Positions 9,546-21,187 of a DNA stretch of 64,000 nt are shown here, piece by piece. Location: assembly GCA_001051155.2 (NCBI GenBank), contig JYIP02000008.1, positions 2,542,001 to 2,606,000 on the forward strand. Direction: 5' to 3'. Within the stretch, counting starts at the first letter, position 1; every line of letters begins with the position of its first letter. Position numbers and translations under genes: made by a program. Below the pieces are notes generated by a model, which searched no databases, was not told the origin of the DNA, and saw only the letters and a program-made list of their open reading frames with translations. Origin of the DNA: Chrysoporthe austroafricana. Its lineage: Eukaryota > Ascomycota > Sordariomycetes > Diaporthales > Cryphonectriaceae.

Positions 9546-11858
9546 TCATATCGCTCCAAACTCGCGGTTCAAGATCTCCGAGATGTCGCAGCCCGGCGCG
9601 AACCCCAGGTTCGCCATGAACTGCGGGTCGGCGTCGACACGGTCGAGGTAGTCCATCGACGACAGATCGTCCAGGAGGGCATCGTAGTCGAGCGGCCCCG
9701 TGTTGAAGCTTTCGCGGTGGACCAGGGTCCGCGCTGCAGGCACAGGCTGCGACTGCTGGAGTGGCGGACCGGGTCCGCCGTGCACTATGGACTGCGCGTC
9801 TAACATCGCCATTCCTGTGTTTGCCATGACCGGGCCGATGGTCGTGTTGTGTACGACTTTGGCGGGCGAGACGGCCCCCATCATAAACGGCGCGGGGTTC
9901 TGCGGTGGGAATTGTTTCGGCATGAGGGTCGGTGTGTGAAGGCTGGCGGAGGTGTACAGGTCGGAGGGTGTCGATGTGGTTACGCTGGGGGCGGTATGGG
10001 TGGATGCGGTAGCCAGCGGTGTTTCTGCTGTAGCGGTGGTCTTCGAGGGGGCAGAGACCGGGCACATCGCTTCCAGGGATTTGGCTTTTGATGGTGTCCA
10101 GATGGACGCCAAGCTCTCTTGAATGACTTGCCATCGTTCCCTAGCTTGTGGGTGAAGATCATTGAAACTCCGGTGCTGGCGCATCATCACTAGGCAGCTT
10201 GAAAAGAATGGTGGTGCGCCGCAGGCACCGAACTGGGCCAGGTACTGCTCGATAGACTCAAGGATTAGGCTGCAAGGTGACCCGTCCACGGAGTCTAGTA
10301 TGGCGCCTACCCACAGGAACAAGATCCGTAGGACGTACGCGGACGGTATGCTGACCGAGCTGGAATCCCGAGCGACGATGAAGCTGGCGAAGGGGAGGCG
10401 CGGCTTGATTGTTTGGTGTAGGAGCATCATGGCCTCGGTCGGGTGCTCTGCAGATAGGAGCCCATCCTGCCTCTGCAAAGTCCGTTTCCGCATGAACTTG
10501 AAGACATCATATAGCTGGTTGAAAGTGGTCAAAGAGTATGCTGGACTGCGGGAGGACAACCTGGGACCGGAACTCGAGCCGAAGCCCTCACATGGCGCCC
10601 ATGGCTGCCACTCGTCCAGATTGTCCTCCGGAATGCTCATGCCCTCGCTAATTCCCGCGGTCTCGAGGCTCGGCATGCCTCTGCGATGCACCGAGATGAG
10701 GGTGTCGAGAATGTAGCAGCCCATCAGCACGGCCGTGGCCCGCCTCGCCGACCGCTCGTCGCCACTGTGGAGCTCAGACACATCCAGGGCGATCCGGTGG
10801 GCCAGGCCGACTAAGATCCAGGCGCATGTCTTCTTTCCCTTCCCGACGTTGATGAGCGCCAGGAGCAGTAGCGCTCTAGCGTGCTGGATCTCGAAGTCAC
10901 CCTCTTCTGAGGGCACCAGCCTCCTGGCAATATTGTAGATTTCATCTGACGACGACGACGATAGGTCTTCGGCGGCTCCGGTAGCCGACGCAGTGTTGCT
11001 TGAGGCGTCCTGGTAGGACGCCAATGCCATCGCAGCCCACAGCTCAGCATGCGCAGCAGAAGCAATGCCCATCTGTCGGATGTCAAGACCCCCTTCAGGG
11101 TACAGATAGACGGTCTTCAGAAGGTCCTGCTTCTCCAGGATGGGATACCAGCAGTGCGTGTAGCTGAAGTAGATGTCGAGGAGCCGCCAGTGGTTCGGGG
11201 GAAGCTTGATGATGTTGCTGAGCTGCGCCTCGGGCGGGCTGTAGCCGTCGGCGTAGGTCGAAGGCGGGCCATTGGCCGACTGTAAGGGCCCCTGGAGGGG
11301 GGTCGAGCCCGGAACAGTCCGAGAGGCTGTCTCGCTCTGCTCGTTGTCGCTGTCCCCGTCATCGGAGGGCGAAGACTTGTCGACGCGGGACTGGGCAACA
11401 TCCCCACCGGAGAGGATGCGGTCGATCTCCTTGTGCACCTTGCTCCTCCTCCACCTCTTGTGCAGGCGGTTGGCCCGGTCCGAGTCCTTGCCCACGAGCA
11501 GGTTCTGGCCCTGGCCGCCCTCGTGCATCAGGAGGTTGTCCAGAGCCTCCTCGCACCCCGGCACCTTCTCGAAGAGCCAGGCCAATGCTACCTCCAGGGT
11601 CTTGATATACCCGGTCTGCACGCCTCTCTTCTTGGGATTGGCGGCGTAGGTGCATGGGCGGTTCTGGGACACGCAGGGGAAGCACAGGGGTTGGATGCCG
11701 TCACACTTCTCGCGCGCAGCTCGGCACTGGTCGCACGCCCTCGACACTCGCTGTCGCTTGACGGGTGCGGCGGGATTGGAGCCGGGAGGGCTCGCATCGG
11801 TGGCATGGTCGGCCTCGGATGTGGCGGAGGCGGCTGTGATCTTTCGCTTCGAAGGCAT
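9546..11858 (-). CDS. qa-1F: Quinate pathway activator, Zn2Cys6 transcription factor (QA-1F/QutA)
   Basis: A single exon of 770 codons. A Zn(II)2Cys6 cluster with spacing C-x2-C-x6-C-x6-C-x2-C-x6-C starts about residue 42 (CDQCRAAREKC). It is followed by a basic linker, KKRGVQTGYIKTLE, characteristic of the QutA/QA-1F group, and then the fungal-specific middle homology domain (HCWYPILEKQDLL onward, about residues 235-500). The C-terminal tail is rich in Pro, Ser and Thr and ends in an acidic segment, as expected of an activation domain. Length is close to the ~800 residues recalled for Neurospora QA-1F and Aspergillus QutA. The protein should bind as a dimer upstream of the qa genes and turn them on with quinate. 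It is divergent from the repressor qa-1S across about 990 bases that contain a near-consensus site, consistent with autoregulation. Confidence 0.93.
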   Translation of the reverse strand: MPSKRKITAASATSEADHATDASPPGSNPAAPVKRQRVSRACDQCRAAREKCDGIQPLCFPCVSQNRPCTYAANPKKRGVQTGYIKTLEVALAWLFEKVPGCEEALDNLLMHEGGQGQNLLVGKDSDRANRLHKRWRRSKVHKEIDRILSGGDVAQSRVDKSSPSDDGDSDNEQSETASRTVPGSTPLQGPLQSANGPPSTYADGYSPPEAQLSNIIKLPPNHWRLLDIYFSYTHCWYPILEKQDLLKTVYLYPEGGLDIRQMGIASAAHAELWAAMALASYQDASSNTASATGAAEDLSSSSSDEIYNIARRLVPSEEGDFEIQHARALLLLALINVGKGKKTCAWILVGLAHRIALDVSELHSGDERSARRATAVLMGCYILDTLISVHRRGMPSLETAGISEGMSIPEDNLDEWQPWAPCEGFGSSSGPRLSSRSPAYSLTTFNQLYDVFKFMRKRTLQRQDGLLSAEHPTEAMMLLHQTIKPRLPFASFIVARDSSSVSIPSAYVLRILFLWVGAILDSVDGSPCSLILESIEQYLAQFGACGAPPFFSSCLVMMRQHRSFNDLHPQARERWQVIQESLASIWTPSKAKSLEAMCPVSAPSKTTATAETPLATASTHTAPSVTTSTPSDLYTSASLHTPTLMPKQFPPQNPAPFMMGAVSPAKVVHNTTIGPVMANTGMAMLDAQSIVHGGPGPPLQQSQPVPAARTLVHRESFNTGPLDYDALLDDLSSMDYLDRVDADPQFMANLGFAPGCDISEILNREFGAI

Positions 11859-12847
11859 GGCCGTATGGTCTCGAGAGTCAGGCTATAGGTGGCCCATTCA
11901 TTGTCCCCAGGTGCAATTATGGATTAGGCATGGTCAGTGCTCAGCGTCTCTGTTGTGTGACGATCCGCATGGCCAACCAAGCAGGCCAGCGACGCGCGCA
12001 ATCAATGGTGTGTATGTGTGTATGTGTATTTTGCCGCAGTGTCGAAGAAGGGATGAAGTCAGTTTGCTTGGCGGCGATGCCGGGGCACGAATTGGAAATT
12101 GCAGCGGCTGCACTGGCGCACCGCGGGGGGAGGGGGAGGGCCACGGGCGCATGACTGAGCTTCTGGGCTTCTGGTGGGGGGTCACTGGGTCGCTGGGGGT
12201 GTGGTCCAGCTGCCAAGTTGGTAGGCTAGGCGCCATGGCGCGCAGCGGCTTCGGGTGTCGCAGTTCAGTGGGCTGGTGGGGGTTCCACAGAGGTCACGTT
12301 GGGGAATCTGGGGAACAGCCACACCCACTGCCACCCACTGAATGCGGGGAGATCTCAGCAATCTTGGTAGCTGGGCCCAGCCAGAGCCAGTGACGCGGTG
12401 CAGGGGTGGGCCCGGCTAAGCGTTTATCCCCTCAACGTGCCCAAACTTCAAGGGATGCCTTGCGCGCCAAGCCTCAAGCGCGGCTGAAGGGGGAGGGGAT
12501 GGACTTTCCCTCCCCCCATCCCATCCTCTCGTCAGCAAGCTCCTCTGCTACCCCCGGCACACGACAGCACGAACTGCTACTGGCCGGCGAACAAGGATTG
12601 GAACGACTGCGTGGAGCCGAGGATCGATTCTCGGGGCCAAGATGATGTGACCGGCACTGGTTCTGACTCTCCTCATCTTGGTTCGCGACCTGAGCCTATG
12701 TGCGACAAATCGAACCAAGAGCGGCACGCACCACAAAGAGACAGGACGGCCATGATAGCCGCCTCTTATACCCAGACAGACCGGTAGCGCTCATCAGTCG
12801 GCGCATGATCATACTATTCTCCTCGCCGCGGCCCACCGCAAGTCGAG
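11859..12847. promoter_or_regulatory. Divergent qa-1F / qa-1S control region
   Basis: About 990 bases lie between the start codons of activator and repressor. The region holds one near-consensus activator site (12414-12429, listed separately) and no credible gene. Confidence 0.6.
12414..12429 (+). promoter_or_regulatory. QA-1F/QutA binding site
   Basis: GGCTAAGCGTTTATCC matches the published 16-base QA activator consensus GGRTAARYRYTTATCC at 15 of 16 positions (C for R at position 3). It lies 418 bases before the qa-1S ATG and about 555 bases before the qa-1F ATG, where Neurospora also has a shared site. Function is inferred from the match and position. Confidence 0.75.
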
Positions 12848-15677
12848 ATGGCTTCCGCTGTAGCTGGAAGCAAACGCAACTTCTCCGCCATGGCCGCCGA
12901 CCTGGAAGACGGCCAGCACGATCCTCGATCCAGGGGCCAGAGTCCCTACTCCGGCGTCTTCAACAGGCAGTATGGTTCCATATCTGAACCCTCGCCTCGC
13001 ACGCCAAGCTACTCCTCGGCAAGAGGTATGGATGGCCCTGACGCACTCTCCCTTCCTCCCCTGTACGACCCCTAAGGTGCCTGACAACCCACTGCAGCCT
13101 CCCGCTCTGCGCCGAGCTCTCCGCGGCCCTCCTCCGACTTCTCCTCCATCAGGATGTTCGGGTCAGATGCCTCCATAGTCATCACGGGCATCCGGGGGAC
13201 CGGCAAGTCCACCTTGGCTATCATTGCCTCGAGCGCCATGGGGCGCAAGGTCATGGATGCCGAGAGGGCGTTCCAGGAGACCACCGGCCTGCCGAGCCAG
13301 GCATACAAGAAACACCACGGGTTGGTCGACTACCACAGCCGGCAGACCGAGGTCTTGCAGGACCTCTTCCACCGCTACCAGAAGAATACCATCATAGTGT
13401 GCTCGTGGATGGAACGGAGCGTGCAGTCCATCCTCCGCGACTACAGCAACAAGACTCCCATAATTTATATCGTCCGGGACTCCAAGGCCATCAAGGACTA
13501 CCTCAGGGTACCTGATGACGCGAGGCTGAAGGACCTATTGGAAGCCAGTGGCCTTGTGCTCCGGAGGTGCAGCCATTTTGAGTTCTTCAACGTCTCCGAG
13601 GACCTGCTGAAGAAGAACAAGGCCGACTCGCTGGATGGGCTCATCACGGAGCTCGACGAGAGGTCCCCTGCGCCCTATCTGACACTGAAGAGGGCAGAGA
13701 GGCACTTCCTCAAGTTCTTGTCGCTCATATTACCCAAAGGGACGATACCGTTCATAGAATCTGCGTTTCCCCTCGCAGCTATCCCTGCCGAGGACAGACG
13801 TTTCACGTACGCTGTGTCGATTCCCCTCTCAGTCCTGCTCGCCAAGCACGTCGACGTCGAGGACATCGAGACCGGCGCAGACGCCGTCGAGATTGTGGTG
13901 GACGATCTAGTGAATCCTGCCTTCAGATCCGGTGGGAGGCACATCACGCCCGAGCACGCAAGCGAGACCAGTCGGGTCTTGGGCGACATCAGACGAAATA
14001 CAGTAATTCCTATCCTCTACCATGTCGTGTTTCCCGAGTCGGCATTGCGAGACGAGGCGTGGAAATCATTATACCTGGAGTACTTGCAGCACGGCTTGCG
14101 CTTGGCCGCCGAATATATGACGGTCGACTTGAGATTGGAAGATGCCCACGTCTCCCATCTACGCATGACAGCGGGACGGACCAAGCTTGTCGGTAATCTC
14201 CAGCTGGCTAAAGCCCCCGCCCCATCCTGGAGGGATCCTTCGTGGATCACATGTTACCAGAGGGCCAGGAGCCTTGGTTGCGACATGGTCCGCTTCACAC
14301 GCGTCGCCGAGTACTATCCCGATAACTTCGATGTCGGATACCTGCAGGCCAAGATCGATGATCTTGGAGAGCCCAGACTGCCTGTCATTGCATACAACAA
14401 TGGGAGGAAGGGCAGGAACTCGGCATGTTGCAACCAGGTGATGACCTCGGTCCTGCCAGCCGGGTCGACGGCGACGGAGACAGGATACGACATCGACACA
14501 TACTCTCCTCAGCCTTGCGTGACAGCCCTCCAGATCACGAAGGGTCTCTACTCGTCGTTTGTGTACGATCCCATGAAACTCTACGTTATCGGCGGCGACG
14601 TTTCTGCCAGTCTGTCACCCGCGATGCACAATGCTGCACTAGCCGCGTGCGGCATCCCACACCACTACCGACCTCATTCTACTACATCAATTCGAAGCTT
14701 GCACGATCTTGTCATGGACCCGCAATTCGCTGGAGCCTCTATCAGCCTTCCGTTCAAGGTCGAGATCATCAGTATCACTCACTCGCTGAGCAAGCATGCA
14801 AAGGCGATTGGCGCGGTCAACACCCTGATACCGATTCGATCACTAGACGATGATGGGACGGTCCCGGAGGACGCTCGACTCTTCCACTGCCGCAATCGTT
14901 CTGGGCCTATCAAAGCCCTCTATGGAGAGAATACCGACTGGATTGGAATAAGAGCATGCATCCGACGGGGTCTGTCGCCGGCGAACGCAGTGCGGTCGAA
15001 TAGCTGCGGGCTGATCATCGGCGCGGGTGGCATGGCAAGAGCTGCGGTGTACTCCATGCTGCAGCTGGGTGTGAAGAACATCTGCGTTTTCAATCGCACG
15101 TGAGTTCACCAAGACATACACGATACACTGACTTCCACTCGGCCTGTCCCGCCTGTACTGACCATCTCCCAGCTATGCCAACGCTGAGAAGCTCGTCGCT
15201 CATTTCACGAGACTCTTAGCAAGAGATGACCTTCCTCTATTTAGCCCCAAGTCCGACGCTGAGACCCGCTTCCAAATCCTGCGCACGAGGGAGGACCCGT
15301 GGCCAGAAGATTGGCGGCAACCGACCATGATAGTTTCTTGCATCCCTGGGGGCAACCCGGGCGCAGACTTTACGCTGCCCCCACAATGGCTGGAGAGCCC
15401 GACAGGCGGTGTGGTGGTCGAATTTGTCTACAAGACGCTGCACACCCCAATCCTGAGCCAGAGCCACCGAGAGGCTCATCGGGGCTGGGTCACGATGGAC
15501 GGCCTCGACATCCTGCCAGAGCAGGGTTTCGCGCAATTTGAGCTATTCACTGGCCGACGGGCACCCCGGAGGTTCATGAGACGGGAGGTCTTCAGGGCCT
15601 ACACGGACGAGAAGGGTCGATCTAACCTGGCGCATCTGCGACCGAGACTCGATAACATAGTGGAGCATGAGCCTTGA
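12848..15677 (+). CDS. qa-1S: Quinate pathway repressor, AROM-like (QA-1S/QutR)
   Basis: Three exons (12848-13025, 13098-15099, 15173-15677) give 894 residues, close to the ~920 of known QA-1S/QutR. The protein is homologous to the last three domains of the pentafunctional AROM enzyme. A shikimate-kinase-like domain starts at about residue 80, with P-loop [10 protein letters not shown] type I dehydroquinase-like domain spans about 280-490, and a shikimate-dehydrogenase-like domain from about 500 has [25 protein letters not shown] and a Rossmann GAGGMARAA. The dehydroquinase Schiff-base Lys is Arg here (DMVRF, R458), and its His partner is absent from LVGNLQLA, in keeping with a regulatory rather than catalytic role. 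QA-1S binds and inhibits the activator until quinate or shikimate is present. It is divergent from qa-1F and followed in tandem by the permease. Confidence 0.92.
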
Positions 15678-16733
15678 GCGAGCCTAAAAAGGGAGAGGGT
15701 GGCACATGGGTGGGTCCTGGCCTTGAAGAGCCCAGACCGCACGCCGCCTCTCTGCCAAGTCTCTGATAGACCAGGCTCGATCCCTAGCTGCCTCTCTCCA
15801 GGCGACTCTTGACAAGTGGCCACAAGGACATTCAATTGAACACGGCCCTCCACCCTCAACACTCACCACCAAAATCGGAGGACTGAGATGCCAGAAGGGC
15901 TGCCAGAGAAGGATCTCTGCAATGAAGGCTACCGTTCACTATCTGACGTCATAGGTCGGAAGGGAGGAGCGGCAGAAATTGTACTGGTCGTATAACATGA
16001 ACAAAGCAAAGCCAATGCAAGCGGCGTCTTCGCCGGTTTCAGAACTCACTGATCCGTGTTATCCGTGCCAGCAAATCGTCAAGCAGCGCGGTTAAGTCTT
16101 CTTCCTGCACGGCACGCTCAGGATGAAGGGATCACTGTCCACACCAACGTGCTCGCTGGCGCCCGCGGAAGAATGGCCGATACTTGGTCCTCAGCTGGTC
16201 ACGCCGGCTGCCCATCCCCGTGGCTGTGGGGCCACCCCAGGCCTGCATGCAGGCTCGACGCTCGCAACCCGTCCAGAGTGCGGGGATTCGCAGGGGTGAC
16301 GTTGGTCTTGGGAAGGCCTGCAAAACCGCACCAATTTCGACGAGTCAAGCAGGGGCCTTGCAGCTGTCAGGTTGAATTCTCATCCGACAACGCGAGAGGA
16401 ACAGAGGGAAGCACGAGGGGAACGGTCGGATAAGAGGTATGCCCCACGAGGAGGGTCACATCAGTTCGAACCAACGCGATGATCTGGGGACCCCGTATTT
16501 GCGAAGGCGTCCCCGTGGGGAGGTCAATCCACAGATACCAAGCGGCTGGGTCCAGACTTGCTTCTGACGCTGGCGGGGCTGACCTAAAAAAATCCTGCAT
16601 ATATCAATCCGCGTCTCCCTCCTCCTGTCTTGCCTTGTCGCCGCTGTCCACCAGCTCCATCCACCAACAGCAGCCTGTCTTTCTCAGCAGCTGTGTGCCT
16701 TCGACAGGCAGAGCTGACCTCCCCTAAGCCAAG
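15678..16733. promoter_or_regulatory. qa-1S 3′ region and qa-y promoter
   Basis: About 1.05 kb without a gene. A TATA-like GCATATATCA lies at 16598-16607, about 130 bases before the qa-y ATG. Sequence at 16428-16443 begins GGATAAG and matches only the left half of the QA activator consensus, so it is a weak candidate site. Confidence 0.4.
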
Positions 16734-18433
16734 ATGACCCTGCTGGCCCTTAAGGAAGACCGGCCGACGCCGAAGGCCGTCTACAACTGGCGCGTCTACG
16801 TCTCGGCCGCCGTCGCGTCTTTTGCATCATGCATGATCGGCTACGACTCCGCCTTCATCGGCACCACCATCTCCCTCACCTCGTTCAAGTCTGAGTTCGG
16901 CCTGAACAAGCTGTCTAGCACCGAGCTGAACCTCATCTCTGCCAACATCGTATCTGTCTACCAGGCCGGCGCCTTCTTCGGCTCCCTGTTCGCCTATGTC
17001 TCGTCCTACTTCCTCGGCCGCCGCAAGTCCCTGTTTGCCTTCGTCGTCGTCTTCGTTCTCGGCGCCGGCCTCATGCTCGGCGCCAACGGGGACCGGGGGC
17101 TGGGTTTGATCTACGGCGGTCGCGTCCTCGCAGGCATCGGCGTCGGCGGTGCATCGAACATGGTACCGATCTACATCTCCGAGCTGGCACCGCCGGCCGT
17201 CCGTGGAAGGCTGGTGGGTCTCTACGAGCTGGGCTGGCAGTTCGGCGGGCTGGTCGGCTTCTGGATCAACTACGGCGTGAACATCAACCTGGCCCCCAGC
17301 CACAAGCAGTGGCTCATCCCCTTCGCGGTCCAGCTCATCCCCGCTGGCCTGCTCCTCATCGGCTCCGTGTGGATGAAGGAGTCCCCGCGATGGCTCATGT
17401 CCAAGGGCCGGCGCGAGGAGGGCATGGCCAACCTCTGCTGGATGCGCGACCTCAGCCCCTCGGACATCTACATCGTCGAGGAGGTCAGCTACATCGACGA
17501 GGACCTCGAGCGCTACAGATCGGAGGTCGGCGCGGGCTTCTGGAAGCCCTTCGCCGCGCTGAAGCAGAGAAAGGTGCAGTGGCGCTTCTTCCTGGGGAGC
17601 ATGCTCTTCCTGTGGCAGAACGGCTCCGGCATCAACGCCATCAACTACTATTCCCCGACCGTCTTCAAGAGCATCGGCGTCCAGGGTACGAACGCGTCGC
17701 TGTTGACCACGGGCGTCTTTGGCTGCGTGAAGACGGTCTTTACTTTTGTTTGGCTCCTGTGAGTTTAACTGCCTGCCCACACGGTGCTAGTCTGTAAGAT
17801 ACACATTGCTGACCTGGATCCCTCGACAGATACCTCATCGACCACCTCGGCCGCCGCAAGCTGCTCCTGATCGGCGCCATCGGCGGCTCCCTGTGCATGT
17901 GGTACATCGGCGCGTACATCAAGATCGCCGACCCAACCGCACACCCCTCCGCCAACGGCGAGCTGTCGTCCGGCGGTATCTCCGCCATGTTCTTCTTCTA
18001 CCTGTGGACCGCCTTCTACACTCCCTCGTGGAACGGCACGCCCTGGGTCATCAACTCGGAGATGTTCGACCAGAACACCCGGTCGCTGGGCCAGGCCTCG
18101 GCGGCAGCGAGCAACTGGTTCTGGAACTTCATAATCAGCCGGTTCACCCCGCAGATGTTCGCCGCGATGGACTACGGCGTGTACATGTTCTTCGCGAGCC
18201 TGATGTTGGTGTCGTGCTTGTTCGTGTTTTTCCTGATCCCTGAGACGAAGGGCGTCCCACTCGAGGCCATGGACAGGCTGTTCAAGGTCAAGCCCGTCTG
18301 GAAGGCCAACGAGAAGGTCATGGACGACCTGCGGCTGCAGGACGAGGAGTTTAGGCGGAACGCGGGCGACCTCGAGCTGAGCGATGATGGTAAGCCCGGC
18401 CTGACCCAGGTGGAGGACAAGGAGCGGGGCTAG
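16734..18433 (+). CDS. qa-y: Quinate permease, MFS sugar-porter family (QA-Y/QutD)
   Basis: Two exons (16734-17758, 17830-18433) encode 542 residues with the 12-helix sugar-transporter fold. The N-terminus has MIGYDSAFIGTTISL. The duplicated sugar-porter signatures are present: GRRKS after helix 2, GGRVLAGIGVGGASN with VPIYISELAPPAVRGR, and PESPRW-like ESPRWLMSKGR. Helix 7 has WQNGSGINAINYYSPTVF, and helix 10 has a PETKG-like motif (IPETKGVPLEAMDRLF). The polar C-terminal tail is cytoplasmic. Length matches qa-y/qutD (about 535). It should import quinate (proton symport) across the plasma membrane. It lies downstream of qa-1S in the same direction, and a long antisense open frame over exon 1 is a composition artefact. 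Confidence 0.92.
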
Positions 18434-21187
18434 TATGTAGTTCAGAAAGAACCGAAGTGATAAGAGAGAGCGGGTAGTTGAGTAGGGGGGTTTTTTTTTG
18501 ATTTTCGGATAGGGCATGATACCATGGGATATCTGGATGTCGGTATTGCTACAGCGTATCTTTGCAGTCTTCATTATGAGCGATGATGATTTCGATTTTG
18601 ATTTTGCCAAACTACACTGCTTATGTGCCCCCTCCCCCCTGCCTCGTCCCATGTCCTCCAGTATATGTCCTTTTGGCAGATGATCAGGGTCGAGCTTGTA
18701 CGGGTGCTGAGAAGATAATGCAGGCTTAACTGTACACCCCGTGTGGTCTCGACGCACACGATGATGAGACCCCGGCAAAAGCATTCTACCTCCGGGGCTT
18801 TGCCTCCAAAGACCGCAGAACGTCCGCCACGGCGTACCAAACACAAACTGAGCCGCAAGCCACAATCACTAGGCCGTGTAACCGCGGTGGGCGGCTAAAC
18901 GTTGAGACGGGTGATTTCTTTTCCCCTCGGGTTAATTTACGTCTCTCAATCACTGTTATCATAATTTATAAGCTTTGGCGCTACAATACCCCCCCCTGTA
19001 CTTCTCACAGGGCTGTTGTCGGCGATGCTCATCAAACTTTAGATGCCCCCTTTCTGGCACTTTTAGAACGGTGTTATGGTTGTAGGATTGGTGGGATTTG
19101 TCTATAGAGCAGGTATTACTTCCAAGTCTGGACAGAAACTAGAACGCACCCAGCATCACCTTAGCAGAGTTCCAAACAATAATGTCAAGGGACAGCGTCC
19201 TGGAGAGGGTCCATATTCCGCTCATGTGAAGGGCTGGTCATAATGCTGTTTCTCTATCGTGGCTGCACCTATTGATTCCTTGGATGATTCACCCAATCTG
19301 TCCAGTGACACACTGGCAGATAAGATTCCTTCTCCTTCTACTCATATGTTCTTGAGATCAACAAGGACATAACGGAGGACCGACCCAGCACACCCTTCTC
19401 GAGATGCCCGAAATTTGTTTATGCTTTCCAGCCATTTAGTCCCTGAGGCTTGTGTGCTTCATGAGTCGTCTTCACTGAGCCGACCTCTCGGCGCTGACAT
19501 TCTAGCCCATCAGCTACCCCATCCAGCTCCTTTAAGAAAGGCAATAAAAACAGGACCAATGGAACCAGCTCAAGTGAAGACGTGCGGTACCAACTGGTAC
19601 CCCACCCAAAACTTCAGCTGGCCTGAACAAGCTGAGTATCAGACAGCCAACCTAGCTAGTATCCAGGCTTGGGCTAGCAAATACCCTGACAGAACAGTTT
19701 CAGCTGCAAGCCCCCATCCGCTACACCGGCTCGTCCTGTGTTGAGCAACAGCTGGTTCAAATGAAGAGGATACGCGCTCGCTCGTCGCTTGGCATACTGC
19801 GACGTTCTAGCGCTGGCGCCACCAAGCGTAACTCGCTCGAGAAGCAGTCGCTAAGCGGTACAGATCTCCCGCCATGTGTCTTTTCAGCTCCTGTGTACCA
19901 CAAGTTCTGAGCCGGCAAGACAAGTGTAGTGAGCGCTAGGGGACGACAGAGCGTCAGCCAAGTCTAATTATGCAGCCCGGGGAGACGGCTCCTACTGAGG
20001 CAACAACCCCCACGCGTGCAGCTGCCCTGTCTCAGGACTACTTTGGCAACGCAACATCCATTGAGGGCCCCTACGGTCACGTGGTATCCTTTCACGTTGA
20101 CAACGCTCCGTATCCGGTCTGTGTGGTCCTGCTCAGCAATACACGTCGCCGCTACCACATTCGGCAAGGCTGGGGAGAAATGATCGGCCCAACATACACC
20201 GCTCCACACCTAGTTCGTTTGCTTTCGGTTGCGGGCATATGAGGCCAATCGAAGGTGGGGTTGCCAAGGCGGCGGCAGCGAAGGAGAAAGTAATATAAGA
20301 AAGCTTGTTGAAATGCATACTCAGCATTGTAGCTACGGCAGGCAGGTGGGGAATAAGATTGGATACCAATACGACCTTGGAAATGATGGCAATTAATCAT
20401 TCTTGTCAATGGATGCAGTCCTCCCTAAGAAGCTGGGTACACAACAGGAGAGAGCAACGTAACTAGGTATCACGAGGGGGTCAAGCCTCAAGGCTGTTGC
20501 AGTACAAGAGCTTTTGATAGATTCTATACTCTCTGAAGTTGTGAAAGTATGGTGTATGCTGTTTTGGATTTGATGCCGTGATCAGAAAAGTATTGATAAT
20601 GCGAGGCATTGCAAAGGCATGCTAGGCTTGAGTCTCGCCTCAGTTCACTCCCAATGGAGTTCCAGCCCTTGCACATATGTCTTGGAGTTTAGCTTGCACC
20701 ATTCTACGAGCTCAGATATTCCGGCACGGATCTCAGGGCCTTTTTTCTACAGTGATTCAGTCTCCGCGGCATGGAGATTGGGCGTTCAAGCCGATGATTG
20801 CGGACAACCGGGCATGATACAGCATTTCGCATGGTTCCATGGGCTCTAGCTATTAGTACTTCTGTAGGCGAGAGGCCACTCCACATGCACTTGATCAAAG
20901 TAAGCTTAATTAAAACACGATGTAACTACTGGTCCATCTCTGAGCTGTGGAACGGTGCCACCTGGCGATCACTCCACAAGTCGGTAGTCGTAGAAACGAT
21001 GTCTGTGTTGCGGAGCCGGTAGGGTTAGATAGTGCAAGAATACAGACGCGATCACTGAGACTCAAGTATACTCGTTGCGAATTTGGCGATACGTTCATTG
21101 CATTTACATTGTCTACGTATACTCAAGCACGTGACCCAAACGCCAAGCTGTGCTTTCGGCTAATCATGACGAGAACTTCACGACCAT
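18434..21187. other. 2.75 kb gap inside the qa cluster without a supported gene
   Basis: Only short frames without recognisable motifs are seen. A run of T lies at 18490. An activator-like left half-site (GGCTAAACGTT) occurs near 18890 but belongs to no evident promoter. One weak small-protein candidate is listed separately. Confidence 0.45.
20133..20318 (-). CDS. Weak candidate: small secreted protein
   Basis: From ATG at 20318, 61 codons encode a hydrophobic leader (MHFNKLSYITFSFAAAALA) followed by a short segment with four cysteines. No family is recognised and no promoter element is obvious. Another minus-strand frame just downstream is also Cys-rich, so a spliced product is possible. 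The frame could equally be chance. Confidence 0.2.
   Translation of the reverse strand: MHFNKLSYITFSFAAAALATPPSIGLICPQPKANELGVERCMLGRSFLPSLAECGSGDVYC

Noticed and set aside
9325..10134. Minus-strand frame of 269 codons overlapping the qa-1F 3′ end
   Set aside because: Different frame from the activator, no domain, Arg/Pro/His-rich shadow.
16827..17780. Minus-strand open frame of 317 codons over qa-y exon 1
   Set aside because: Composition shadow of a GC-rich real gene; no motif, and the sense strand encodes the permease.
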